Origin: Polyangiaceae bacterium
GTDB taxonomy: Bacteria > Myxococcota_A > Polyangia > Polyangiales > Polyangiaceae
DNA: 51,317 bases
Assembly (NCBI GenBank): GCA_025453595.1
Contig: JALOQB010000021.1
Span: forward strand, 1-51,317
Reading direction: 5' to 3'
Position numbers and translations under genes: made by a program. Positions 8,659 to 16,119 of this stretch are shown piece by piece. The notes beneath the pieces were generated by a model. It had not been told where the DNA came from, made no database searches, and worked only from the letters and a program-made list of their open reading frames with translations. Each line of letters begins with the position of its first letter. The first letter of the stretch is position 1.

Positions 8659-9507
8659 ATGTGGATCGCCCTCCCTGTGCTTGACGAGATCGTGGACCGT
8701 ACGCTGCGTGAAGACCTCCACGCGGGGGACATGTCGGCGGAGGCCACGGTCCCCGTCGAGGTGCGGGCCACCGGGACCGCGGTGGCCCGCTCCCCGCTGG
8801 TGGTCTGCGGGGGCGAGGTGTTCCAGCGCATCTTTCAGCGCCTCGACCCGACCCTCACCTTCGAGCGATTGATCGAGGATGGGGTCCGGGTGGAGCGGGG
8901 GGCGGCGCTCTGGCGGGTGCAAGGGTCCGCGCAGGCGGTGCTGATGGGCGAGCGCAGCGCCCTGAACCTGACCCAGCGGATGAGCGGCGTGGCCACCCTG
9001 GCCCGCACCTACGTCGAGGCGCTGCCGCCGGGGTCGACCACGCGCATCACGGACACCCGCAAGACGACGCCCGGGCTCCGGGTGCTGGAGCGCTACGCGG
9101 TGCGCTGCGGGGGCGCCTTCAACCACCGGGATAGCCTGGGCGCGGCCATCATGATCAAGGACAACCACATCATCGCGGCGGGGGGCATCGCCAGCGCGGT
9201 GGAGGGGGCCCGCAAGCGCGCGCCCCACACCAGCCGCATCGAGGTCGAGGTGGCCAACCTGGGCGAGCTGGAGCAGGCGCTGGAGGCCCGCGCGGACATC
9301 ATCATGCTCGATAATTTCCCCCTCGATATGCTGGCGGAGGCGGTGCGGCGGGCCCGGGGCAAGGCGCTCCTGGAGGCCTCCGGCGGGATCACCCTGCAGA
9401 CCCTGGCGGCGGTGGCGGCGACGGGGGTCGACGTGATCAGCGTCGGGGCGCTGACCCACTCGGCGCCGGCCGCCGACATCGCCCTCGACCTGGCGCTGGC
9501 GCGATGA
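8659..9507 (+). CDS. nadC: Nicotinate-nucleotide pyrophosphorylase (quinolinate phosphoribosyltransferase)
   Basis: 282 residues, the normal length. It converts quinolinate plus PRPP to nicotinate mononucleotide, CO2 and PPi in de novo NAD synthesis. Diagnostic segments: LREDLHAGDMSAEA near the N-terminus, ERSALNLTQRMSGVAT, the phosphoribosyl-binding ITDTRKTTPGLRVLERYAV, GGAFNHRDSL, MIKDNH, EVEVANLGE and the C-terminal EASGGITL...VDVISVGALTHS. It overlaps birA by 4 bp (9504-9507), a coupled pair. No nadA or nadB is in the window. Confidence 0.97.
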   Translation: MWIALPVLDEIVDRTLREDLHAGDMSAEATVPVEVRATGTAVARSPLVVCGGEVFQRIFQRLDPTLTFERLIEDGVRVERGAALWRVQGSAQAVLMGERSALNLTQRMSGVATLARTYVEALPPGSTTRITDTRKTTPGLRVLERYAVRCGGAFNHRDSLGAAIMIKDNHIIAAGGIASAVEGARKRAPHTSRIEVEVANLGELEQALEARADIIMLDNFPLDMLAEAVRRARGKALLEASGGITLQTLAAVAATGVDVISVGALTHSAPAADIALDLALAR

Positions 9508-10370
9508 GCTTCGACGCCGACGCGGCGCTGCGGGCGGCTCGCGCCGCGGGCTGGTCCTGGCCCGGGGTCATCCACGGGGTCGAGGTCACGTCCTCCACCC
9601 AGGATCTGGCCCGTCAGGCGGCGGCCCAGGGGGCACCGCAGGGGGCCACCTTCGTGGCGGAGGAGCAGACCCAAGGCCGCGGGCGCCAGGGGCGTCCCTG
9701 GGTGGCGCCGCGGGGGTCCGCGCTCCTGGCCTCCGTGTTGCTACGTCCGGAGCTGGAGATCGCCGCTCTGCCCCCGCTGGCGCTGGTCGTGGGGCTCGCG
9801 CTCCACGACGCCCTGGTGCCGCTGGCTCCGGGGGGGGCGCTGCGCATCAAGTGGCCCAACGACCTGCTGCTGGACGGCAGGAAGGTGGCGGGGGTGCTGA
9901 TCGAGTCCAGCCTCCGTGGGGAGCGGGTAGACGGGGTGGTGGTGGGCTTCGGGGTCAACCTCCGGGAGGGGTCGCTCCCGCCGGAGATCCCCGCGACGTC
10001 CCTCCAGCGCGCCCGGCCCGGGCTGGAGCCCCTGCGCCGCGAGGACGTGCTGGCCGCGGTGCTGGTCCGGATGGAGCAACGGGTCGCCGCCTACCTCCGA
10101 GGGGGGCTCGCGACCCTGCTGGAGCCGCTGCGGGCGGCGGACGGCACCGCGGGGCGCCAGGTCACCTGGCAAGGGGGGGTCGCCACGGTGCGCGCCATCG
10201 GGGACGACGGCCGGCTGGTGCTGGAGACCGCGACGGGGCCGGTCGCGGTGGCCGCAGGAGAAGTGCAGTTCCTCCCCTCGTCCGCTTCATTAAGTTGCGC
10301 GACCGGATCGGTTGCTCTAAGGGTTTTGGCCGGCGAGGGACAGGGAAGATGCAGCACCGTCATGCGATGA
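9504..10370 (+). CDS. birA: Biotin--[acetyl-CoA-carboxylase] ligase, catalytic form without repressor domain
   Basis: 288 residues. It transfers biotin to biotin carboxyl carrier protein through biotinyl-AMP. The adenylate loop GRGRQGRPW, IKWPNDLLLDGRKVAGVLIE and VVGFGVNLRE are all present. The N-terminus begins directly with the ligase domain, so it lacks the HTH that makes E. coli BirA a repressor. The small C-terminal beta domain ends near GEVQFL at about residue 258. The last 30 residues use atypical low-GC3 codons (tca, tta, agt, gtt, cta) and may be an intergenic run that stays open. Coupled to nadC. Confidence 0.95.
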   Translation: MSFDADAALRAARAAGWSWPGVIHGVEVTSSTQDLARQAAAQGAPQGATFVAEEQTQGRGRQGRPWVAPRGSALLASVLLRPELEIAALPPLALVVGLALHDALVPLAPGGALRIKWPNDLLLDGRKVAGVLIESSLRGERVDGVVVGFGVNLREGSLPPEIPATSLQRARPGLEPLRREDVLAAVLVRMEQRVAAYLRGGLATLLEPLRAADGTAGRQVTWQGGVATVRAIGDDGRLVLETATGPVAVAAGEVQFLPSSASLSCATGSVALRVLAGEGQGRCSTVMR

Positions 10371-10682
10371 ATCCGCCTGCTCCGGGGCGAAAATCTGCGG
10401 AACAGGGGCCTATCGAACCGCACTTTGAAGCAGAAGAGCGAGATACGCTCAACGACCTGGCCCGCAGCACCGACCCCGACCTGGCGCTGGCCCTGCAGAG
10501 CGAGCTCGCCGGGGCTCTCTCGCCAGAGGTGGCGCCGAACCTATCGGATATCCGCACGCTTCGCTCTCCCCCGCCGACCCCCTCGCAGAGCGATCAGCTC
10601 CACGAAGAGCTCCAGACGCTTGGCGCACCGGGCTGGGGGCCCGTCGCCGACCCCACCCCAGGATCGACCCACTTAACTCCCC
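10349..10682 (+). other. Possible coding stretch upstream of the VWA gene, in a different frame
   Basis: From ATG 10349 (preceded by AGGGAAG) or ATG 10367, the frame reads about 105 residues of credible protein composition, for example HFEAEERDTLNDLARSTDP then LALALQSELAGAL, with good GC3 in its middle. It has no stop here and runs on, out of frame, into the VWA gene until 11125. A +1 shift near the C-run at 10679-10682 would join it to the VWA frame. It may be the N-terminus of that protein (frameshift or sequence error), an overlapping gene, or chance. Confidence 0.3.
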
Positions 10683-11306
10683 ATGAACAGCAGGTACGCC
10701 TTGCTCGAACAACGCGATTACACCCTGATCCTCGACCGAAGCGGCAGCATGAGCACCACCGACATGCCTGGCGGCAAGAGCCGCTGGTCGGCCGCGCAAG
10801 AGTCCACCTTTGCCCTCGCCAGCAAGTGCGAGCAGTTCGATCCGGACGGCATCACGGTTTACATCTTCTCGGGCAAATTCAAGCGCTTCGAGAACGTGAC
10901 GGCCTCGAAGGTGAAGCAGATCTTCCTCGAGAACGATCCGATCGGGGGCACCAACCTGGCGGCGGTGCTCCAGCATGCCTTCGACAGCTTCTTCCAGCGC
11001 AAGGCGGCGGGGCAGGCAAAGCCCAACGGGGAGACCATCCTGGTGATCACCGACGGCGAGCCAGACGACCAGCGGGCGGTGATGAAGACGATCATCGACG
11101 CCTCGCGCAAGCTCGAACGGGATGAAGAACTGGCGGTGTCGTTCATCCAGATCGGCCGGGACCCGGGGGCCACCCGGTTCCTGAAGGCGCTGGACGACGA
11201 GCTACCGCGGGCCGGCGCCAAGTTCGACATCGTCGACACCATCACCCTCGACGACATGGAAGACCTCTCCCTGGCCGAGGTGCTGATGAGCGCCATCGAG
11301 GATTGA
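10683..11306 (+). CDS. von Willebrand factor type A domain protein
   Basis: 207 residues, nearly all one VWA domain. The metal-ion-dependent adhesion site is complete: DRSGSMS (DxSxS, about 18-24), the Thr in PIGGTNLA, and the Asp in VITDGEPDD. No signal peptide, so it is likely cytoplasmic; stand-alone VWA proteins of this kind often work with AAA+ ATPases or kinases, but no such partner is adjacent. The ATG at 10683 has no recognisable Shine-Dalgarno, and an in-frame TAA lies only two codons before it at 10674. Together with the coding-like upstream frame, this leaves the true start in doubt. Confidence 0.9.
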   Translation: MNSRYALLEQRDYTLILDRSGSMSTTDMPGGKSRWSAAQESTFALASKCEQFDPDGITVYIFSGKFKRFENVTASKVKQIFLENDPIGGTNLAAVLQHAFDSFFQRKAAGQAKPNGETILVITDGEPDDQRAVMKTIIDASRKLERDEELAVSFIQIGRDPGATRFLKALDDELPRAGAKFDIVDTITLDDMEDLSLAEVLMSAIED

Positions 11307-11485
11307 CCCCCGGGCGGCCAGGTCCCCCGGGCCCCGTTGGCTTGCCCTGGGAGCCCTTGATATCCTTGATGAATCCGGCGTGCCCCGTGTTTTTATGACC
11401 CACTTCAGGGCAAGCTGGTGCCCGGATGACCACTCAGGGGTGAGGGGGCGGGGTGAGAAAAAAGAGATGGGGGTAAAAAAAGGGG

Positions 11486-11515
11486 TTGACGGTCCCGGGG
11501 GCTGGCGAGTAGGTT
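11486..11515 (+). promoter_or_regulatory. Sigma-70 type promoter of the tRNA-Val gene
   Basis: TTGACG at 11486-11491 and TAGGTT at 11510-11515 are separated by 18 nt, in an unusually A-rich setting (AAAAAAGAG and AAAAAAAGG runs just upstream, like an UP element). The predicted transcription start near 11522 is about 20 nt before the mature tRNA. It could also drive infC. Confidence 0.6.
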
Positions 11516-11541
11516 GACGTCCCTGCTGAACAGAAGCAACC

Positions 11542-11613
<72 letters not shown>

Positions 11614-11852
11614 CAACCTTTGATGCAGAAGACCTTCTCACGACCCTGCCCTCGATGATGTGGGTGGGGTTTTGTCGTGAAGGGGTCCGGGGGAACGGGG
11701 GGGCATCAAGAATCCAGGCTAGCCAAGGGAGGGCGCAACCTGGGAAGATTTTGGGGCGAGCCTTTCAGGGGCCTCGCTTCAAGAGCAACAACGAGGACGC
11801 ACGGGCCTTACAGGCCTTTCGAGGTGCCCGGCCCACTCCGGGGAAAGCAAAG
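11614..11852 (+). promoter_or_regulatory. infC leader region
   Basis: 239 bp between the tRNA and infC with no credible gene. An imperfect inverted repeat (CTTCTCACGAC at 11634-11644 against GTCGTGAAG at about 11692-11700) could form a hairpin after the tRNA, and short GGCC-containing repeats occur at 11770-11830. infC is often autoregulated through its leader, but I cannot identify a known element. The ribosome site GGGGAAAG precedes the infC ATG. Confidence 0.35.
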
Positions 11853-12569
11853 ATGGCGACGGGACGCCCCCGATTCGATAACCGACAAAACCAGCGAGGC
11901 CCACAGATCCGCATCAACGGACGCATCCGTGTCCCGGAAGTGCGCGTGATCGGTGCTGATGGCTCCATGCTGGGCATCATGAACACCCACGAGGCCCTGT
12001 CGCTAGCCCAGCAACAGAGCCTTGACCTGGTCGAGGTGAACCCGAAGGCGATGCCTCCGGTGTGCAAGATCCTCGATTTTGGCAAGTACAAGTACGAGAC
12101 CGCCAAGCAGGCCCGCGAGGCGCGGCGCAAGCAGACGGTGATCGATATCAAAGAGGTCAAGCTGCGGCCGAAGACCGACGACCATGACCTTGATTTCAAG
12201 TGCAGGGCGGCGCGTCGGTTCATCGAGTCGGGCAACAAGGTGAAGTTCACGGTCCGCTTCCGCGGCCGCGAAATCACGCACCCACAGATGGCGCAGCAGC
12301 AGCTCGACTGGCTGATGGGCCAGCTCGAAGACATCACCAACGTCGAGGTTCGTCCCCAGATGGAGGGGCGCACCATGACGCTTCTGGTGGCCCCCAAGCC
12401 CCAGATTCTCCAGCGTGTCGCCCAGCAGAAGGCGCAGCGCGAGAAGGAGCGTCAGCTCGCCCTCAAGGAAGGTCGTACGCCGGAGCCTGAACCGTCCGAA
12501 GAGGTCGATGACCTCGATGACGATGAGGACGACGACGACGACGATGAGGGCGAGGGCGACGAGGGGTGA
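11853..12569 (+). CDS. infC: Translation initiation factor IF-3 with acidic C-terminal tail
   Basis: 238 residues against a usual 170-180. It binds the 30S subunit and proofreads start-codon selection. The N-domain has INGRIRVPEVRVIGADG, SLDLVEVNPKAMPPVCKI and DFGKYKYE; the C-domain has EVKLRPKTDDHDLDFKCR, KVKFTVRFRGREITH and the closing MTLLVAPK. After about residue 183 there is an extra charged tail ending in a nearly pure Asp/Glu/Gly run. Myxococcus xanthus IF-3 (Dsg) also has a C-terminal extension. The ATG has a good ribosome site (GGGGAAAG), so the start is not the rare AUU/AUC type. rpmI and rplT do not follow; instead a convergent kinase gene overlaps the last 118 bp. Confidence 0.96.
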   Translation: MATGRPRFDNRQNQRGPQIRINGRIRVPEVRVIGADGSMLGIMNTHEALSLAQQQSLDLVEVNPKAMPPVCKILDFGKYKYETAKQAREARRKQTVIDIKEVKLRPKTDDHDLDFKCRAARRFIESGNKVKFTVRFRGREITHPQMAQQQLDWLMGQLEDITNVEVRPQMEGRTMTLLVAPKPQILQRVAQQKAQREKERQLALKEGRTPEPEPSEEVDDLDDDEDDDDDDEGEGDEG

Positions 12570-13984
12570 GCGTCGCCGGGGGTGGGGGCTAACTTGAAGA
12601 GCCCTGCCGCGTAGGCGCCTCCGGCGCCGAGCAGGGCGAGCAGGGCGACCACGGCGACAAGAGCCCCTGACTTCCCTCCGGAGGGGGCCGCCGCGGGCGC
12701 TGGCGCTTCTTTCACCAGCGGGCGCGCTTCGGCCGGGGCGGAGGTCGCCGGGCTGGGGGCCGGAGCCGGGGTGGCTGGCAGGGGGGCCGAGGCCGGGTCG
12801 CCCTCCAGCGCGCGGGTGAGATCCCCCGCATCCATGGCGGCGGGCGAGGAGGGCCTCGCCGCCAGCGCCCCGAGATCCGAGTCCAGCTCGGCGCCCCAGT
12901 CGGTCGTGGAGACCGCGACGCCCTGGCCTGCGTTGAGGGGCTTGTTGGCCCCCTCGGTGTTGCTGGCGTCGCTCTGCTGGACCGAGGTGAACTCGAAGAG
13001 GGTCTGCTGGATGAGGGAGCCGATATCGATGGCGTCGGCGACGCGGTTGCCCTTGTCCTTCTGGCGCTCGCGGATGACGTTCTGGACCAGCTCGGCGATG
13101 TTGTAAGGAGAGACCGCGCTGTTGCTGGAGAAGAGCCAGTCGTTGAGGGCGATGCCGAAGTCGCGGGCGGTGCGGAAGCGGGCGTTGACGTCGCGGGCGA
13201 GGCTCTTGTTGATGATGGCCTCGAGGGTCGGGTCCACGGTGGGGTTGATGCGAGACAGGGGCGGTACCTCGGCCCGCTGCACCTGGCGCACGGTCTCGAA
13301 GTCGCTGTCCCCCTGGAAGAGCTTTCGACCGGCGAGCATCTCCCAGAGGATGATGCCGGCGGCGAAGACGTCGGTGCGGAGGTCGACCTCCTTGCCCTGG
13401 GCGGCCTCGGGGGAGAGGTACGAGAACTTGCCCTTGATGATGCCGGGCTCGCTTTTTTCGAGCTGCGTGGACGCCTTGGCGAGGCCAAAATCGACGATCT
13501 TGATCTCGCCAAACTTGGTGATGAGCACGTTGGGCGGCGAGAGGTCGCGGTGGACGATGCTGAGCGAGCGTCCGTGCTCGTCGGTCAGGTCATGGGCGTA
13601 GGCGAGGCCCTCGCAGATCTTGGTGGTGATGTAGACCGCGTAGGGGGTGGGGAGCGAGCGGTTCTGGCGCCGGACCCACTCGATGACGGCCTTGAGGTCG
13701 GCGCCGTCCACGTACTCCATGACGATGAAGTAGGTGTTGTCGCCGACGCCGATGTCGAAGACCTGGACGCAGTTGGAGTGGGAGAGGTACGCCCCGAGGC
13801 GGGCCTCATCCAGGAACATCTTGATGAACTTCTTCTTCTCGGAGAGGTGGGGCAAGACGCGCTTGATGGCCACCTTCTTCTTGAAGCCTTCGAGGCCGGC
13901 GCTCTCGGCGCGGTACACCTCGGCCATGCCTCCTGCTGCCAGCCGATCGATGACCCGGTAACGCTGTTGTTGTCCCTCAGCCAT
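12452..13984 (-). CDS. Hanks-type Ser/Thr protein kinase with a single membrane helix and poly-Ser tail
   Basis: 510 residues from ATG 13984. The kinase domain covers about 9-270: Gly-loop LAAGGMAEVYRA, VAIK with K41, catalytic loop HRDLSPPNVL, DFGLAK, SPEA, and DVFAAGIILWEMLAGRKLFQG. HRDLSPPN, with Ser in place of Lys-Pro, is a common myxobacterial variant that changes the usual HRDxKxxN lysine. A low-complexity Ala/Pro linker follows, then one membrane helix (ALVAVVALLALLGAGGAY, about 440-458), then a short tail with about a dozen consecutive Ser. That tail is read antisense to the acidic tail of infC. It is divergent from the hydrolase gene, which shares an A-rich 104-bp promoter region. 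Confidence 0.93.
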   Translation of the reverse strand: MAEGQQQRYRVIDRLAAGGMAEVYRAESAGLEGFKKKVAIKRVLPHLSEKKKFIKMFLDEARLGAYLSHSNCVQVFDIGVGDNTYFIVMEYVDGADLKAVIEWVRRQNRSLPTPYAVYITTKICEGLAYAHDLTDEHGRSLSIVHRDLSPPNVLITKFGEIKIVDFGLAKASTQLEKSEPGIIKGKFSYLSPEAAQGKEVDLRTDVFAAGIILWEMLAGRKLFQGDSDFETVRQVQRAEVPPLSRINPTVDPTLEAIINKSLARDVNARFRTARDFGIALNDWLFSSNSAVSPYNIAELVQNVIRERQKDKGNRVADAIDIGSLIQQTLFEFTSVQQSDASNTEGANKPLNAGQGVAVSTTDWGAELDSDLGALAARPSSPAAMDAGDLTRALEGDPASAPLPATPAPAPSPATSAPAEARPLVKEAPAPAAAPSGGKSGALVAVVALLALLGAGGAYAAGLFKLAPTPGDAHPSSPSPSSSSSSSSSSSRSSTSSDGSGSGVRPSLRAS

Positions 13985-14088
13985 GGTCGTCGTTAACCTC
14001 GTCCGGGCGAAAAAATGCAAATTTCAGGCAAGATCCAGGGTGCCATCGGAACCAAGGCGCGGTCAATCGAAGCCTGGGAGGGGCGGCG

Positions 14089-14991
14089 ATGAACAAGCGA
14101 ACTTCCCACGAGCTGCCGACCGCTTGGCATCGGACCGGGACCCGCATCCAGCTCCGGGACGGCTCGGTCTTTGTGCGCACCGAGGGGGACCTGGGGGCCC
14201 GGACCCCGGTGCTGTTGCTCCACGGGTTCCCCACGTCCTGCTACGACTACGCCCGGGTGTGGACCCGGCTGGCCGCTCACCACCCGCTGGTCACCCTCGA
14301 TTTTCTCGGCTTTGGCGCGTCCGACAAGCCCGTACATTTCAGCTACTCGCTCCTGGAGCAGACGGACGTGCTGCTCCAGATCCTGGCGCGCCTCGGCCTC
14401 ACCTCGGTCCACCTGGTGGCTCACGACATGAGCACGAGCGTGGCGTCGGAGCTGTGCGCGCGGCGGGAGCGGGGGTTGTTGCCCATCCAGCTCCGGAGCT
14501 TGACCCTGGCCAACGGGGGCATGCTGATCGATCTCACGCAGCTCTCGACGGCGCAGCAGATCCTGCGGCGCCCGGTGCTCGGGGAGCTGTTCGCCCGGAC
14601 CTCCAGCTACCCGCTCTTCCAGCACTCGATGCGGTCGCTGTTCGGGACCCCGGAGCTGATCGACGGGGCCGAGCTCCGGCAGCTATGGGAGCTGCTGGTG
14701 CGCGCCGACGGCAAGGCCCGGTTGCCCCAGATCTCCTCGTACCTGGAGGAGCGGCGGCGCTTCCAGGACCGGTGGATCGGCGCCATCCAGCGGCTGGAGG
14801 ATGTGCCCTCGATGGTGCTCTGGGGGGCCCGGGATCCGATCGCGGTGCTGGCCATCGGGGAGCGTCTGGCCCGGCTGATCCCGGGGGCGAGGTTGCGCGT
14901 GCTGCACGAGCTGGGGCACTACCCGCACCTCGAGGACCCCGGCGCGTTCGCCGCCGAGCTGCTCGATTTTCTGGCAGGCTTGCCCGCCTGA
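14089..14991 (+). CDS. Alpha/beta-hydrolase, MEST-like branch
   Basis: 300 residues with a strong ribosome site (GGGAGGGG). Core motifs: LLLHGFPTSCYDY (oxyanion HG), LDFLGFGASDKP, the nucleophile elbow LVAHDMSTSVASEL, WGARDPIAV (acid) and the His in LGHYPHLEDP. The elbow carries Asp where esterases have Ser, as in epoxide hydrolases and dehalogenases. Several segments recall animal MEST/Peg1: GFG-SDKP followed by YS-LEQ, SLTLANGGM, and FQDRWIGAI near the lid. The substrate is unknown. It ends 2 bp before the convergent FHA gene, leaving no room for a terminator. Confidence 0.88.
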   Translation: MNKRTSHELPTAWHRTGTRIQLRDGSVFVRTEGDLGARTPVLLLHGFPTSCYDYARVWTRLAAHHPLVTLDFLGFGASDKPVHFSYSLLEQTDVLLQILARLGLTSVHLVAHDMSTSVASELCARRERGLLPIQLRSLTLANGGMLIDLTQLSTAQQILRRPVLGELFARTSSYPLFQHSMRSLFGTPELIDGAELRQLWELLVRADGKARLPQISSYLEERRRFQDRWIGAIQRLEDVPSMVLWGARDPIAVLAIGERLARLIPGARLRVLHELGHYPHLEDPGAFAAELLDFLAGLPA

Positions 14992-14992
14992 T

Positions 14993-16000
14993 TCAGCGGA
15001 AGACGAACCACAGCCCGCCAAGGCTCAGCGAGAGCACCCCGATGGCCAGCAGCACCACCAGCACGTCGCTGGCGCCCCAGCCGGTCCGGGGGGGCACGGC
15101 GCGGGCGACGGCGCGGGGAGGGGCCGCGATGGGGGCCGGCGTCGGCGGGGGCTCGGGGGACAGGGGCTCCTGGGTCGAGCCCTCGGGGGGAGGGGAGAGG
15201 CCAGGATCGCTGGCGTCGGCGGGGGCCTGGATCACCGCCTCCTCCGGGATGGGCTCGTCCGCGGAGCGCTCGAGCTCGGCCAGGGCCGCCAGGGCCGGGT
15301 GCTCGTGGAAGAGCGCGTCCTGGCCGATGCGCAGCTCTTCTCCGGCGCGCCAGGGGATGTCGCGCTCGGGCGGGAGCCGGCGCCCCTGGAGCAGCGTGCC
15401 GTTCTTGGACCCGAGGTCCCGCACCCAGACCTGGTCGGCCTTGCGGGTGATCTGCACGTGGCGCCGCGAGGCGTCAGGCTCGTCGAGGGCCAGGTCGACC
15501 CCGTGGCCCCGGCCCAGCACCACCGGCACCCCGGGCTGAAGCAGCGGGAGTTGCTTGCCCGCGTCAGGCCCGGAGGCCACCACCACCCGCGGCCCTGCGT
15601 CCTCCCCCTGGGCTTCGAGGGCGCGCTGGACGAGCTGCAACGCCAGCTCGCGGGTGTCCTGGGGGGAGCTGGACTGGGGCACCACCGTGAGCCGCAGCTC
15701 GAGCCAGACCCGGCCCACCCGGACCCGATCGCCGCTGGTGAGGATGCGCGGCGCGTGGGGGGACAGCCGGACATCGCCCAGGTAAGTGCCGTTGGTGCTG
15801 CCCTCGTCGACCAGCAGGTACGAGCCGCCGTGCTGGCGCAGGGTCGCGTGGCGGGCGCTCACGCTCGGGTCCGGGAGCCGGACCTCGCAGCCCTCTCCGC
15901 GGCCGATGACGAGCCGGGGCGCGTCGAAGGCGAGGGAGTGCGGCGCGTCTTGCGCGTCGCGCTCGGTCAGCACAAGGACGGTGAGGCCCATGGGGCGCAT
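14993..16000 (-). CDS. Double-FHA-domain protein with C-terminal membrane anchor
   Basis: 335 residues from ATG 16000 (ATG 15991 also possible). Two FHA phosphothreonine-binding domains: about 22-95 (VIGRGEGCEVRLPDPSVSARHA, then DEGSTNGTYL) and about 140-215 (VLGRGHGVDLALDEPDASRRHV, then DLGSKNGTLL). Both keep the R, SxRH and N/GT residues needed for phosphopeptide binding. A Pro/Glu-rich linker (about 260-305) ends in one hydrophobic helix (VLVVLLAIGVLSLSLGGLWFVF), so the FHA pair faces the cytoplasm as a tail-anchored protein. It is probably a reader of Ser/Thr kinase signals; a kinase lies 2 kb away and PilZ is divergent. Confidence 0.92.
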   Translation of the reverse strand: MRPMGLTVLVLTERDAQDAPHSLAFDAPRLVIGRGEGCEVRLPDPSVSARHATLRQHGGSYLLVDEGSTNGTYLGDVRLSPHAPRILTSGDRVRVGRVWLELRLTVVPQSSSPQDTRELALQLVQRALEAQGEDAGPRVVVASGPDAGKQLPLLQPGVPVVLGRGHGVDLALDEPDASRRHVQITRKADQVWVRDLGSKNGTLLQGRRLPPERDIPWRAGEELRIGQDALFHEHPALAALAELERSADEPIPEEAVIQAPADASDPGLSPPPEGSTQEPLSPEPPPTPAPIAAPPRAVARAVPPRTGWGASDVLVVLLAIGVLSLSLGGLWFVFR

Positions 16001-16083
16001 CGTGCGCTCTCGCCGCCCCTTTGGGAAGGCATCGAGGGGCTTATTTATGCACTTGCAGCCCGAAAAAAGACGTTGCGCGGAAT

Positions 16084-16113
16084 TTGGCACTGCGCGTTCC
16101 AGCGTCGTATTCG
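16084..16113 (+). promoter_or_regulatory. Candidate promoter placing the start point at the PilZ ATG
   Basis: TTGGCA (16084-16089), 18-nt spacer, TATTCG (16108-16113). The start point would fall near 16120, which is the ATG itself. No Shine-Dalgarno precedes that ATG, which fits a leaderless message. The match to consensus is moderate. Confidence 0.35.
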
Positions 16114-16119
16114 CGGCCT

